From Trichoplax adhaerens (lineage: Eukaryota > Placozoa > Uniplacotomia > Trichoplacea > Trichoplacidae), in NCBI RefSeq assembly GCF_000150275.1, contig NW_002060946.1:2499454-2563453 (forward strand): a stretch of 64,000 nucleotides of DNA, read 5' to 3'. A program made the position numbers and the translations under genes. Of the stretch, positions 12,079-22,915 are shown piece after piece (positions within the stretch are counted from its first letter, which is position 1; each line of letters begins with the position of its first letter). The notes under the pieces were generated by a model, which did no database searches, was not told the origin of the DNA, and saw only the letters and a program-made list of their open reading frames with translations.

Positions 12079-14031
12079 ATGGTTATCGATGATGAAACTG
12101 ATAACCAACAAAGCAATGAAATACAAACTAAATCAACTATGGGAAAAGAACCTATAAGTGATGGTCAAGAGCCATTGAATAATGGAGACCAAGCAAATTA
12201 TTACCAACGACTACAGTCACAATTACAAAACCAGGGTGCTCAAGATGGCATTGATCTTCAAGCTATTTTCCAATCTGAATCACTCGATTTTAAATCAGCA
12301 GACGATGTACTATCTGAATTTAAAGATGATAACTATGTTATAGAGAGAAAAGAAGAACCCATCCAGCATCATTCTCCAACCCCATCATCGAATATCGATC
12401 ACGATCAAAATCAACCTGCAAAAAACGATGATTTAAATGATTTCTACCAAGACGACGCTTATCAAGATAATATAAAACAGAATAATCATGCTTATGCTGA
12501 AGATCAATACGAAGATGATTTCGAGGAATTAATCGAAGAAGCAGAAACAGAGAATCAACGAATGATTACCAAGAAACAGTCGCAGGATATTGTTGAACAA
12601 GCAGATTTACATCCGACCCAACATGTGGTAGAAGAGACAATTACACAGCAGCATACAACCCCATTAGGTGAAAACGGAGAAGCATCGCAACCCGTAGTTG
12701 AAGAAATAATAACACAGCAGCATACAACCCCATTGGGTGAAAACGGAGAAGCATCGCAACCCGTAGTTGAAGAAATAGTAACACAACAATACCAGGCTCC
12801 ATTAGGCGATGATGGAAGTGTTAAGCCTAGCAGTGTTGAAAATCTTAGGCAAACATCACCATCGCATCAAGTTGAAATAGATATCCAACCGGACAAAGGC
12901 AGCATTCACGATGATCATTATAGTCATCATAGTGACGTTAATATAGCCAAGGATAACACAAATCAAGACGAGGTTAATTTTCATTCCCACGATACTATTA
13001 ATAGTAATCGATCATCACCAATTCCTACCCATCTTAATCAAGACGATAAAGAAGAAAAAGATAAAAATGATCAACATTCCATCCGATCCAATTCATCTAG
13101 CCATCATGGTATTGTAGAAAAACGACAAAATGATGAACAAGAAAATTGTCCAACAATTCATATTGAACAAGTTGATGGGCAACAACATGAAAGTAATGAC
13201 GATGATTTAATAAAATCGGAAAATTTAATACAAAGTGAAGTTAATCAGCCTGATGCAGAAAATAAAAATGATATTTCAGAACAATCTGTTAGTAGCAGTA
13301 GTCAAGATGAAGAAATGAATCGATTGAGGGAATTACTAGATCGAAATAAAGCCACAATGGTTCAACAGCATGATCAAATGCTATTAGATATGGATAATAA
13401 ATTACGAGAAAAAGACGCTGAAATAGAACAATTGAAAGGGTTGTTGGAAAAGCATAATTTAGAAGAAGCCAGTGAACAACAATATCGCCTATTGCAGTAT
13501 GAAAAACAAGTTGAGCAAAAAGATAATGAAATACAACAACTAAAGAGTTTACTTGACGAATTAAAGCAAGATGTTAATTATACTGAATTAATCCATTTAC
13601 GTGAGCAAGCTAATAGAGCCAATGCTTTAACGGTTCAGCAAGAATACTTATCACGGCAAATTACGGAATTTACTGAAATGGAATTATACTTAAGGGCGCA
13701 ACTTGAAGAGCTACAAACTAAATTAGATGTAACCAATAGAGAAAATACCTCACTAAGTAATAAATTGAAAGAATATAAACAAGGCGATGAAGTAAAAAAT
13801 CAGAAAATCGTTGAAATGGAGGATGAATTAGCTTCAATTAATGACGAAGTACAACGATTACAAAATATCGTTAGTGAAGCAGCAAGTAAAGGTAGGCGAA
13901 AATCTCTCGGTAAATCAAGTCGAATAGACCATTCTGTTCCACAACCTGCACCTACAGAGAAAAAAGTCAGTCATCAAAGTAAAGATCAGCGTAATAAACA
14001 ATCTAATTCACGATTTTGTAGCGTAATGTAA
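12079..14031 (+). CDS. Acidic coiled-coil protein with C-terminal CaaX box
   Basis: Intronless frame of 650 codons; family not recognised. The first 400 residues are acidic, Gln/Asn/His-rich and probably disordered. Residues 183-251 hold three 23-residue repeats around TQQHTTPLGENGEASQP. Residues about 410-605 form a long coiled coil with heptads such as MNRLRELLDRNK and DAEIEQLKGLLEKHN. A basic patch KGRRKSLGKSSR follows, and the protein ends in RFCSVM, where CSVM is a CaaX motif whose final Met predicts farnesylation. The expected picture is a peripheral membrane protein held by lipid plus coiled-coil oligomerisation, as for lamins or paralemmin, but no lamin rod or Ig-fold tail is visible and homology is not claimed. 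ATG 12079 follows a strong acceptor by 15 bases, so the 5'UTR is probably spliced. Confidence 0.9.
   Translation: MVIDDETDNQQSNEIQTKSTMGKEPISDGQEPLNNGDQANYYQRLQSQLQNQGAQDGIDLQAIFQSESLDFKSADDVLSEFKDDNYVIERKEEPIQHHSPTPSSNIDHDQNQPAKNDDLNDFYQDDAYQDNIKQNNHAYAEDQYEDDFEELIEEAETENQRMITKKQSQDIVEQADLHPTQHVVEETITQQHTTPLGENGEASQPVVEEIITQQHTTPLGENGEASQPVVEEIVTQQYQAPLGDDGSVKPSSVENLRQTSPSHQVEIDIQPDKGSIHDDHYSHHSDVNIAKDNTNQDEVNFHSHDTINSNRSSPIPTHLNQDDKEEKDKNDQHSIRSNSSSHHGIVEKRQNDEQENCPTIHIEQVDGQQHESNDDDLIKSENLIQSEVNQPDAENKNDISEQSVSSSSQDEEMNRLRELLDRNKATMVQQHDQMLLDMDNKLREKDAEIEQLKGLLEKHNLEEASEQQYRLLQYEKQVEQKDNEIQQLKSLLDELKQDVNYTELIHLREQANRANALTVQQEYLSRQITEFTEMELYLRAQLEELQTKLDVTNRENTSLSNKLKEYKQGDEVKNQKIVEMEDELASINDEVQRLQNIVSEAASKGRRKSLGKSSRIDHSVPQPAPTEKKVSHQSKDQRNKQSNSRFCSVM
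12625..12831 (+). repeat. Three 69-bp in-frame repeats in the coiled-coil gene
   Basis: Units start at 12625, 12694 and 12763. The first two differ at only a few bases across 69 bp, and the third has diverged. Each encodes a block beginning VVEE and including TPLGENGEASQP or APLGDDGSVKPS. The length is a multiple of three, so copy number can change without shifting the frame. Confidence 0.9.
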
Positions 14032-15716
14032 GAAAAAGGAATAGATCTAACATAAGGATGATTGTATGCCGACAGGATAACACAATAATTTTAATATTCA
14101 CTGTTTGCTACAGTATATCGATCAATTTTGTGCGTAAATATTTGTTGCATCAACCTTATTGACAAATGTCTTGATTAATTCGTAATTTATAGTGAGTTCG
14201 TTTATATGAATTACCTAATTAGTTTAGATTGATAGATTAAGCCTTATGTCAAATCACCATAAGACTAATTTGTAACGATTTAATTTATCCGCTAATTACA
14301 TCTAATTACTTACAATAGAACTCATTTTTAAGCTTATTAATACGCGGTATCTGCCAATGTTGTATATAACAGATTAAGAAAAAATCGATCGAAGACGCCT
14401 AATCTTTGATTAGTATCATTACTGGTACTAGCGGTATATGATAGTTTGGATAAATCAAAATCTTGTCCTAGACATCAGCGATGATGATTAATATCTTAAT
14501 TTGTAATCTATTGGACCTAGTAATCATTTAGATTTACGCTGAGGTTTCTAAATCTACATTGACATAATTAGACATCGTCGTATCCATAGCAATAATTACC
14601 GTAAAAGGACACTCTACCAGTAATTAGGTACGCCTACCATAAATTCAATGCTATTAATGCAATTATCCAAACCTTAATGAAAAAATTGTAATTATTACCT
14701 CATACTTACTATCTTTAATTATAAAATTATGATATTAGCAAAAATATGTAGTAATGGGTATCATAACTATTAGAAATTTATTGAGATAAACTACCTCTAT
14801 ATTACTCGTATAATTGTTACCCGTCCTTAATTATACTAAAAACGGCATAAATCATTAATTATTTTTGTTTTGGCCAGCTGTTAAACTTCTGGACATGTTT
14901 GGTCTTGTAATCTTGACTATTCGAATTCTATCTCCTAGTTGATCTATATCGTCAGCCGTGCCAAGGGATAGACTCCAGTTAATTGAATGTCGCTATTTTT
15001 ATGTTTAATCATTAATATGAGCAATTGGGTAACTCACACTATTCAAAACAATTGCATTATTGTTAAGCTACGGCATCTGAGTTAATTTGTTTCATTCCAA
15101 GATTAATAGATCCTAACTCAGGTTTAATGACTTATACATCTTAATCAATCATTAATTTTAAGGTAGTAGTTTTCCATTTGATAATTGAAATCTTTAGTCA
15201 TTATATATTAGCATTTGATGCATACATATTTAATCTATTTTCATAATAAAAATGATGATTGTAAACCGTAACCGCAGAGTAGAGCGTGAAATTTAGCTAT
15301 AGTATTATGTATGACTGTATTGAATGTCTTTTAGAAACAGTTGATACTAGGGATTATAGCGGCTAAGATCGGTTACTTTACTCCTGATTGCAGTCAAACC
15401 TGATTTCTATCAAGAAATTCAAATATAATTTTCATGACTCCTTACCAGATTATTTTAATATAAGGGAGCAAGTCATGTAATTTAAGAATTTGACAATAAT
15501 ACAGGATATAGTGAAAGGTAGTATTAAAGGAGATTTTTATTATAGAAGCATAAAAAATCTTGATGTGATAATGTATTATCTCAGAAAGCAAATCATTAAA
15601 ATTCGTACGGTACAATAATATTCTAATTACAAAGGTAAATATTTTTTTCATCGCACCATGTAATTTCATATAGTACAAATCGAACAAATATTGTCCAAAA
15701 GCATTTCTACCAAATG
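14032..15716. other. Convergent 3' intergenic region
   Basis: The coiled-coil gene (+) and IMP4 (-) end towards each other across 1.7 kb of AT-rich sequence. A minus-strand AATAAA (complement of 15536-15541) about 175 bases past the IMP4 stop is a possible polyadenylation signal. The 81-codon minus-strand frame at 15442-15687 shows no family features. Confidence 0.5.
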
Positions 15717-18700
15717 TTAACTATCTGAGCTTTCCAACCATTTTCTTTTTTTGGCAGTATTAAGATACGGCCTAATTTTCCATTCAACATCTGCTGTATT
15801 TTCTTCGTCGATAGTGCCTAATCTTATTGCAAAGACTATAAAAAAACCAAGAAATGCACAATTATTCAGTACTAATGAAATAAATATAGAAATTTTAGTT
15901 TATAAAATATTGTACAGGCAAGTGTTAAATTCAGTATCATAGCATATAAATTTGTAAATTACGTGCAGTATATATTAAGTAATCAATATTTAAAGGTGAT
16001 ATACACTTAATGTCTACATATTTATCTATCATACGAACGTTTCATTTCAAATCTTGGACCAACTTCCATTAACTCGATATTGCCTTCGGCTCTTTTGTAA
16101 ACGTGATGTCTACAGATGTTCCGTAAAAAGTTAGAAAAACATCTAATGCATGCTTATATATATATTTTTGTAATACAGCATACTCTTATAATGCCGCCAA
16201 ACAAACCTAAAAGAGATAAAATCATCATCATTTGCAAAGGTGATAATTCGTCGTGTGCTTTCTTTTGGAACTGGAAATAGGTACCGTAATATATTTTTAA
16301 CCTATAAATTGGAGTCCATTAGAAGATCCATAAAACTTTAAAGCAGGGTACTGTATAGTCTATCTTAGATATATATTTCAAAAAAATTTAACAACGTACC
16401 CTTAAGCCAAGTTTAGATGAAAATTTATGAAAGATTAGATGTGGATAGGCTTCAGACATAGGACCAATGTTTTCAATATCGTGTCTCATTACAACATTAG
16501 ATAGAGTAAAATAAGCCGTTGGACCGTAAGGAAGATGAGATACAATCATACCATCTATAAAATGATACGGAATATTAAATAAATATTGTTGATATTTCGA
16601 TTTATAGATAAATCTGGTAACTCTTTAAGCATATATATACGACGATACATTTAATGTATAGCCGCTTAAAAGATATTTTACCTGGTTGACCTCTGTGTTC
16701 ATGTACAATAATTAAATCAGTCACATTATTCGCTCTGCAGGCTTGAATTAGTTCGCTCAGTACATGATTACCGCGATTCATTCGTTGACAATTTGGAAAT
16801 ATTAATTTCATTTCCTTCAATAAATAAAAATATAAGATTTTCATTACATTAATGTATGTCATAAGGCTTATTTCTAAAATATGAGAATGGCTATATCGAA
16901 TGAAATACTGTATCGGGTTAATATTCTGAATTAAGTTTTGTACGACTGTATAGGTAGTTAACTCTTAATTCAATAAACGATGCTGTAATGGTATCAGTGG
17001 TTGTGATGATGACGATGTAGATAATTATTTTTATTCAGTTTATATATCTTTATTTGCAGCAAGTATTGCAAATACCTACTGCAGTAATATGAAATACCGT
17101 ATACATTATGCAGGAACATGTATATCTAATTGCAACGAATGCACAAATATAGTTATTCAGTTTGCAAACCTTCGCGAATTGCTTTAATTTTGAACTAGGT
17201 TCATGAGATGTTGTGATCATTATACTTGGATCATTTACGCCAGCCCATTTATATTCATCATCACGATCTTCTATATATTCTTAATTGATCGAAAGTGATA
17301 TCGAAATCAGCATTAAAATTCTTATTACGCTAATAGTAAATCGATCATAGTTGTCTCCATTTATGCTATCGCACTCGGGTTCTAATAGAATGTGCGCTGC
17401 TGCATTCTACCCTTTCACTTACACTCAGAAAATCTTCTATATAATTAGAATAGCATAGGCATGTATTACAAGGTGAAAGTTGATATCTACTGGTATTGAT
17501 ACACTTGTAGTTGATTTCGTTAATACAATTTATCTGTACTGGATTATGTCAGAGATGAAATGAAGCTGTAATTATTCAATTATGATAGTCATTTTATAAT
17601 TCGTACAGTATTATTTTCTAGAGATTATCCATCCGAAGTCTGTGATATAACCAGACTATACAGAAGTTTGTATATCAATTCGTAGTAAGTTCTTAGCATA
17701 GATTAGTGGATTTTGTCTGCAAATTGTCATTGCACCAATTGGCTAGATAGTTCTTTAACGTTTAAATTAATGATACTTACTATCGGTATTTCTATCATCA
17801 AATTCAAGCTCTTTACGTAGTTCTGCTTCTTCCTTTCTTAATTCTGTTGGGATTGGCTTGCCCGCTAGAGCATAGTAACGATCGATCATTAATTACTACT
17901 GTGTTGATGGTGTAATAAATGCTACGTATGTGCAGAAACTTGAAAAGTCACGGCAGCAATTCCAAAACCAAGTGATACTATGTTGAATTACCTTTCAATC
18001 TCGGTTTACAGCTAGCATATCTTAACTAAAATTTCTATAATTAAAATTAGGTTCCTAAGAGTAAAATACTAGCTAAATGATGTCTGTGCCTTGCATCTAC
18101 GTACTGATAACATGCATATTTAGCTCAAATTTAGTAAAAATTTTAGTTTGCTGCTAGATTATCTATGATTACAATTATTTAGTTCGCGAAAGTACAGCTG
18201 TACTTTCGCGATACCCTACGATACTTATTGCATCAGCACATGCATAGTAGTGCACAATATACTTATTTAGGTCCAATACACTGCAATTTCTGTTCGTAGA
18301 CCTTCCATGATCAGCACTACGTTCACGAGAATACAAGCAATAACTTACGATATTTACGCTTTGTACAGTATCTGTATACTAGTACGTATACAAAGTACTT
18401 AGCTTAAATGTGTTATAAATTAGTTTACTATTCAATTAGCTAACTACGATTACTACAGTTGGTATTGGTAAAAATGTATGTGATAGTATATTAAGACACC
18501 CACCCGTATTTCCATTCACATATTCGTATGCATAATATTTAGCTTACATACGTTATAATTTAGTTTTAACGTTCTATTAGCTAACTATGATTATTGCAGT
18601 TGGCGTTGGCAAAAATGTAACTGATAGCTTTAATATATTAAAGGCACACGTATATCTCTCGACATACCCATAAATAAATATTTAGCTCAAATACGTTATA

Positions 18701-19234
18701 ATTTAATTTTACTGTTACATTAGCTAACTACTATCGCTACAGTCGCCATTAGTCAAAGTGTGAGCGACAACTTGTTGAGGCAGACTGCAGGGATACGAGG
18801 ATCTCTGGCTACACATGCGTTATATTCAGCTCAAATACGTCGCAATATCAGCTTTTACAACTGGGTTAACAAATCGCAGAAAGAGGTTACTTACAGTCTA
18901 TGGCTGCCTTTAATTTCTTCTTCTTTTCATGGATAGTTCTCTCCTGCTCTTCCTTAGCTTTCCTATAAATATACTCCTTCCTTTCACGTACTTGTCTTCT
19001 TAGCTACAAATAAAATTAAGGTCGTGCTTCAAGATCAGTCATTGTGACACTTGAGTAATTTACATCATTACATTTATAACAATGCAAAAGTAACGATTTG
19101 ATATAAATTCTGTTCAGTATAAAGAGAGGAAGAAGGTAGGAGAGGGAGAGACAGTAAAAGAGAGAAAGAGAGAAAGAGAGAGAAAGGAAAGCAAGTTTAA
19201 ATCTCGAAGTGCAATGGCGAGCCTCTCTTACCAT
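15717..19234 (-). CDS. IMP4: U3 snoRNP protein IMP4 (Brix domain)
   Basis: Component of the U3 small nucleolar RNP (IMP3-IMP4-MPP10) that acts in early 18S rRNA processing in the nucleolus. Nine exons on the minus strand: 19234-19232, 19003-18895, 17864-17781, 17270-17170, 16814-16682, 16554-16400, 16301-16207, 16109-16039 and 15835-15717. They sum to 870 nt (289 aa plus stop) with phase kept at every junction; human IMP4 is 291 aa. Diagnostic stretches: [20 protein letters not shown] at the N-terminus, then [70 protein letters not shown] and a C-terminal [12 protein letters not shown]. Exon 1 contributes only the ATG, which is followed directly by GTAAGA. Two introns carry repeats (see separate entries). 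Confidence 0.97.
18184..18211. repeat. Perfect 28-bp palindrome in an IMP4 intron
   Basis: The half-site TCGCGAAAGTACAG is followed at once by its exact reverse complement, with no loop. It sits in the second IMP4 intron. It is GC-richer than its surroundings and contains the ACAG/CTGT core found in the palindrome clusters elsewhere in the window. Role unknown. Confidence 0.9.
18401..18870. repeat. Intronic minisatellite, about 143-bp period
   Basis: Units begin with AGCTTAAATGTG, AGCTTACATACG, AGCTCAAATACG and AGCTCAAATACG at 18401, 18541, 18684 and 18828. Each continues with TTATAATTTA-like sequence, then TTAGCTAACTA, then a CAGTTGG-type word. About 3.3 diverged copies are present, and a more degraded relative may lie near 18130. 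All are inside the second IMP4 intron. Confidence 0.8.
19130..19195. repeat. GA-rich simple repeat in IMP4 intron 1
   Basis: A purine run made of GAGA and GAAAGA steps (pyrimidine-rich in the sense of the IMP4 transcript), 35-100 bases downstream of the exon 1 donor. It gives rise to a spurious Ser/Leu-rich minus-strand frame. Confidence 0.8.
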
Positions 19235-20731
19235 GTTGCTTCTTCTTGGAATAATGATACTGACATGCGCAGAGCTGATTAAGAGTTAATTCATACTTAA
19301 CTAGCCACAATACTCATACATAGATAGAGATCCTATAGTAAGCCCTTAAAAAGCCGAAATCTCCAAAGATGTCATCGAATAGCTTTTCCAATTTGAACTA
19401 TCAATGCTGTTTATGTCGACATAGATTCTACCTAGTAATTAATATGCTCGGATAATATCTTACAAGCTTACGATTGAGTTGAATTGCGAAATTTTGCAAT
19501 AAATTCAGTAGTGATGAATGAATAAATTTATACTTTGTTTTTCAATGAAACCAAGACATGACTTCGTAAAGGATAGTAAAGTGTTTCAGTCATATCCTAT
19601 GTAAAACGTTCTACACCGACTTACGGTGAGTTGCACTTGTAAAAGAGAATTTTTAGCCGATTTATTTTTTAGTACGGGAGAATTAGGGTAAATTAGCTAG
19701 AATTGTGCAAGTTATTGCAAAGATTGTACAAAAGTCATATCTTCGATACTTTATAGCAATGATACTGCCTATATTTGATGTTTTCCTCTTCTTCTCTAGT
19801 AGAATATGAAATAATAACACTCAAAATATAATAGCTGAGAATATTGATTGTGCAATGTGCAACCAAAAGTATCCAGAACTAGCTACACAAAATTTGCGTG
19901 CTTCCAGATCCATTGCAATAGTGATAAAAGATTATAATGCAATATAATCATACGACGTACATGTTTTTATATTGATGCGTAACTTCAGAATTAACACCGA
20001 TGATAATAATTATAATCAGAAACATCTAGAGCTAAAAATAATTATTATATTTAATTTTTACCGGAGTACTGTACTTTAGCAGGATCTCTTATACTTTTAA
20101 TAAATAGCAAAAGGTTGTCCTTAAGACCATAAATACTGTAGATGAGTAAGATATAGCCTTGATAAATTAGTAGAAACTACGGATATGTAAATAGGATCAT
20201 CTTCAATTTTTGAACGGTGTACGGTAGAGCTAATAGATATCGAAATTAGCTTCGAGCACACAATCCAGTGCCAGTGCGCAATTTTCAATAAATCATTAAA
20301 GCTCACTTTAAAATGCAATATGCCCTTAGATCCTGTAATTTATCCGAAATCGTCCAATTCAGCAGCAAAGTCTTAGCAGCTAAGGCTAGTCGTAACTAAA
20401 TAGAAACATCTTTAATTGTCAGTGCTCGTTTATCTAAAAAAAATCACCGGATGTAACTATAGGAATTCAAGTAATATTTTATTATTTTTGTTCCGTATTT
20501 GGTAATCATGCAACGATTTCTAATAGGTCATATAAAATTGCAAATCGCTCATAAACAGGAAGTATCGGTCGATGAAGTTCATAGAAGAAATTAACTTCAA
20601 AATTTCCTTCAATTAATTACCAAGTAGCATCTTACCTATGTATATACATTGCATTGGGCATTGTAAAATATATACAAATTTTGAATAGAATAGTATAGGT
20701 CGAACACAGAAGAAAAATTATAAATTACTAG
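19235..20731. other. Intergenic region between IMP4 5' end and ZCCHC7 3' end
   Basis: Both neighbours are on the minus strand, so this 1.5 kb holds the IMP4 promoter and the ZCCHC7 3'UTR. No exon with family similarity was found. One short GTACTGTAC-type word lies near 20064. Confidence 0.5.
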
Positions 20732-22915
20732 TCACTTCTTAAAAACCAAACTTTTGCAAGTGTAGGCGTAGTGTCCTCGACTTCCACAACGGTAACACAC
20801 TATATTCCGGCAATCGCGAGCGTAATGTCCTCGGCCTTTACAGCGATAACATTGTACATCCTCATCAACCTTTTTCGAAATGCTACTTTCTGTGATACGC
20901 GTTAACTTATTTATTCCAGCCTTGGTGCCTTGCAAATTCTCATAATTTAAGCCATTGTTTCGATTATTGATCGCCTTACCATGCGTCATTGGTTTATCAA
21001 GTACTTGCTCGGTTACGGGTTTATGGCTTAATAACGTATCTTCTGCAATCAGTATTGGCTTAAAACACGTACTTTCATCTGCGTGTGTATATAAGTTATT
21101 ATTATACATTCTATCAGTTTGCAATTTGTCATGCACTTCTCTTTCCAGTCGAGGTCTTTTGTGAAGGTTTTCTTCACGAAGCAGTTCCTCCGATTTGTTA
21201 GTTTGTGCATTGTCGTCAATTTTCTTGTATATCGTTTCTAGATTATTTCCAGTTTGTGGTGTTACCTCCTCATTTTTTTCATGTTGCGGAGATAATTTTT
21301 CTATCATTTAGTAATGTACAAAATAGATGATGATACATTAAGTTATGAAAAAGAGTGAACTTTTCATATTGATCATCTGGCAAATTATGACTTATTATTT
21401 TCGCCGGTTAAGAAATACTGTAGTTTATAGGACAGATAATAAAATTCAGAAATGAAAGTTTATGAACAATTTAGAAAGTTTGGATCTTTCAGCTCTTTAC
21501 ATTTTATAATGTAAGCAATGTTATTACATTTATAAAAATGATATTAAGAGGTCTAAGGTTTACAATTAGTAAAAATAATTAATTGCTATATATAGCATGC
21601 AAGCTTATATCCTTCTGTAGATCTGAAATTAATATACGGTACTAACCCATTAAAGATTTAGAAGTAATAGTAACATTTCTGTTCTTGCAATTTTGAAGAT
21701 ACGTATCTCCTTTTTGGTCTTTGCATTTTTCTCCTAAATGGCTAGCTCCGTTGCAGCTATAATATTGACCTGCAAATATTACCAGACAAACGATATTTCA
21801 AAAAGTAAGATAAAGATGCAATGAGATTCACTACTATCTACGCCTCTACAAATCCGGAATCAACTACCAGCCTACAGCACTACAGATTTATGGGCATTGC
21901 AAAGATTTCGATTCTTACCATCTTGAAGATAGGTGTTTCTTCTCGGTTCTGTACAGTGGCTCGCTAAGTGGCCTACTTTATGGCATTTATAACAGCGCCG
22001 ATCTATGATAGTATAAGAGCAACCAAGTTCAACAACTACTATAGTATATTTATCCAAGCGTATGCTTTTTTAGACCTGGAATGTGTCTCATTTTTACGCG
22101 TATGTAGGAATAAAATTGTGATGAGATATGAATGTATTGTGTAAATAAATTGGAATGTTTTAAGTGTTTAAAATTCAAACCCAGTTGCGTAAGTAAACTA
22201 CGCTGTAGTACCTTAAGTAGTGTATCTACAAGGACTACTACCTAAGAGTATATCTATTATTAAAAAAATTAGTTGTCATTAAGGCACTACAATATACGTA
22301 TGTTGAGAAGTCTCTAACCTTCCGTATAATTTGGACAATTGATAGAAGAGTGATTTGTTAAACCACATTTATAACAAGCCGGAGCTACATTTAATAATTA
22401 TAATTTGATCATTAGGTTAATGATACTCTATCATAACAAGTGATAACGCTACACTACTGTCACTTTAAGTTGGACTAGTTGAGTTAATGTATAGGCAAAT
22501 AGATTTAAGTATGTGTACATCGTAACAATACGAAAGCAACAAGATACTGATTCATGATAGACGGTTGTACTGTACGCCAAATTTTATTTTATCCATCGTA
22601 TCACCGAAACACTAGCGATATCATTGAACAATAATGAGATACCAGAAGCAATTTTGTTGAATAAGTCGTCTTCAAATGGACAATAGGCACTAACGTGGCC
22701 AACATTACCACATAGAAAGCAACGGCAATCTAATGGTATTACAAGGAAAGAATACTAGTCAATAATCGTAGAATGTAATCAGTGTCTTACAGTAACAGTA
22801 GTTGAATCTTAATTACAGTATATATTGCCTATATATATTACTATTATTCTGCTACAAGCTATTCATCATCGATGATCAGCTTACCTCTTAGATTGTAGTA
22901 CTGAGCTCCAATCAT
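20732..22915 (-). CDS. ZCCHC7: Zinc-knuckle protein ZCCHC7 / Air-like (TRAMP RNA surveillance)
   Basis: CCHC zinc-knuckle protein of the Air1/Air2-ZCCHC7 type, the RNA-binding partner of the poly(A) polymerase in the nuclear TRAMP complex. Minus-strand exons 22915-22885, 22729-22643, 22384-22319, 22002-21919 and 21300-20732 give 837 nt (278 aa plus stop); all four introns are phase 1. Knuckles in order: CRCFLCGNVGHVSAYC, CYKCGLTNHSSINC, CYKCHKVGHLASHC, CYRCKGRGHYARDC and CYRCGSRGHYAYTC. CHKVGHLASHCTEPRR matches the vertebrate CHMLGHYTDACTEIWR element, which separates it from retroviral Gag or CNBP. A polar linker of about 150 residues separates knuckle 3 from the last pair. The start is the least certain part: an in-frame stop lies just upstream, and the first knuckle of vertebrate ZCCHC7 is absent, so further 5' exons are possible. 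Confidence 0.88.
21688..21770 (-). pseudogene. Decayed duplicate of a ZCCHC7 knuckle exon
   Basis: This intronic segment aligns with the exon at 22002-21919 and past its donor. It encodes YYSCNGASHLGEKC where the live exon has RRCYKCHKVGHLASHC, and the match continues through TYLQ. The first zinc-binding Cys is Tyr. The donor is destroyed (TTGCAAG in place of TGGTAAG). Splicing at the remaining AG would put the frame into a stop. It is a former tandem exon no longer usable. Confidence 0.75.

Noticed and set aside
12079-14031. Lamin identity for the CaaX coiled-coil protein
   Set aside because: No lamin rod end motifs, no Ig-fold tail, and the coiled coil is too short.
18401-18870. CRISPR-like array
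   Set aside because: Units are diverged, tandem and without unique spacers, within an intron of a eukaryotic gene.
20732-22057. CCHC knuckles as a retroviral or retrotransposon Gag
   Set aside because: The knuckles are spread over phase-compatible exons, follow the ZCCHC7/Air order, and no protease, reverse transcriptase or integrase is nearby.
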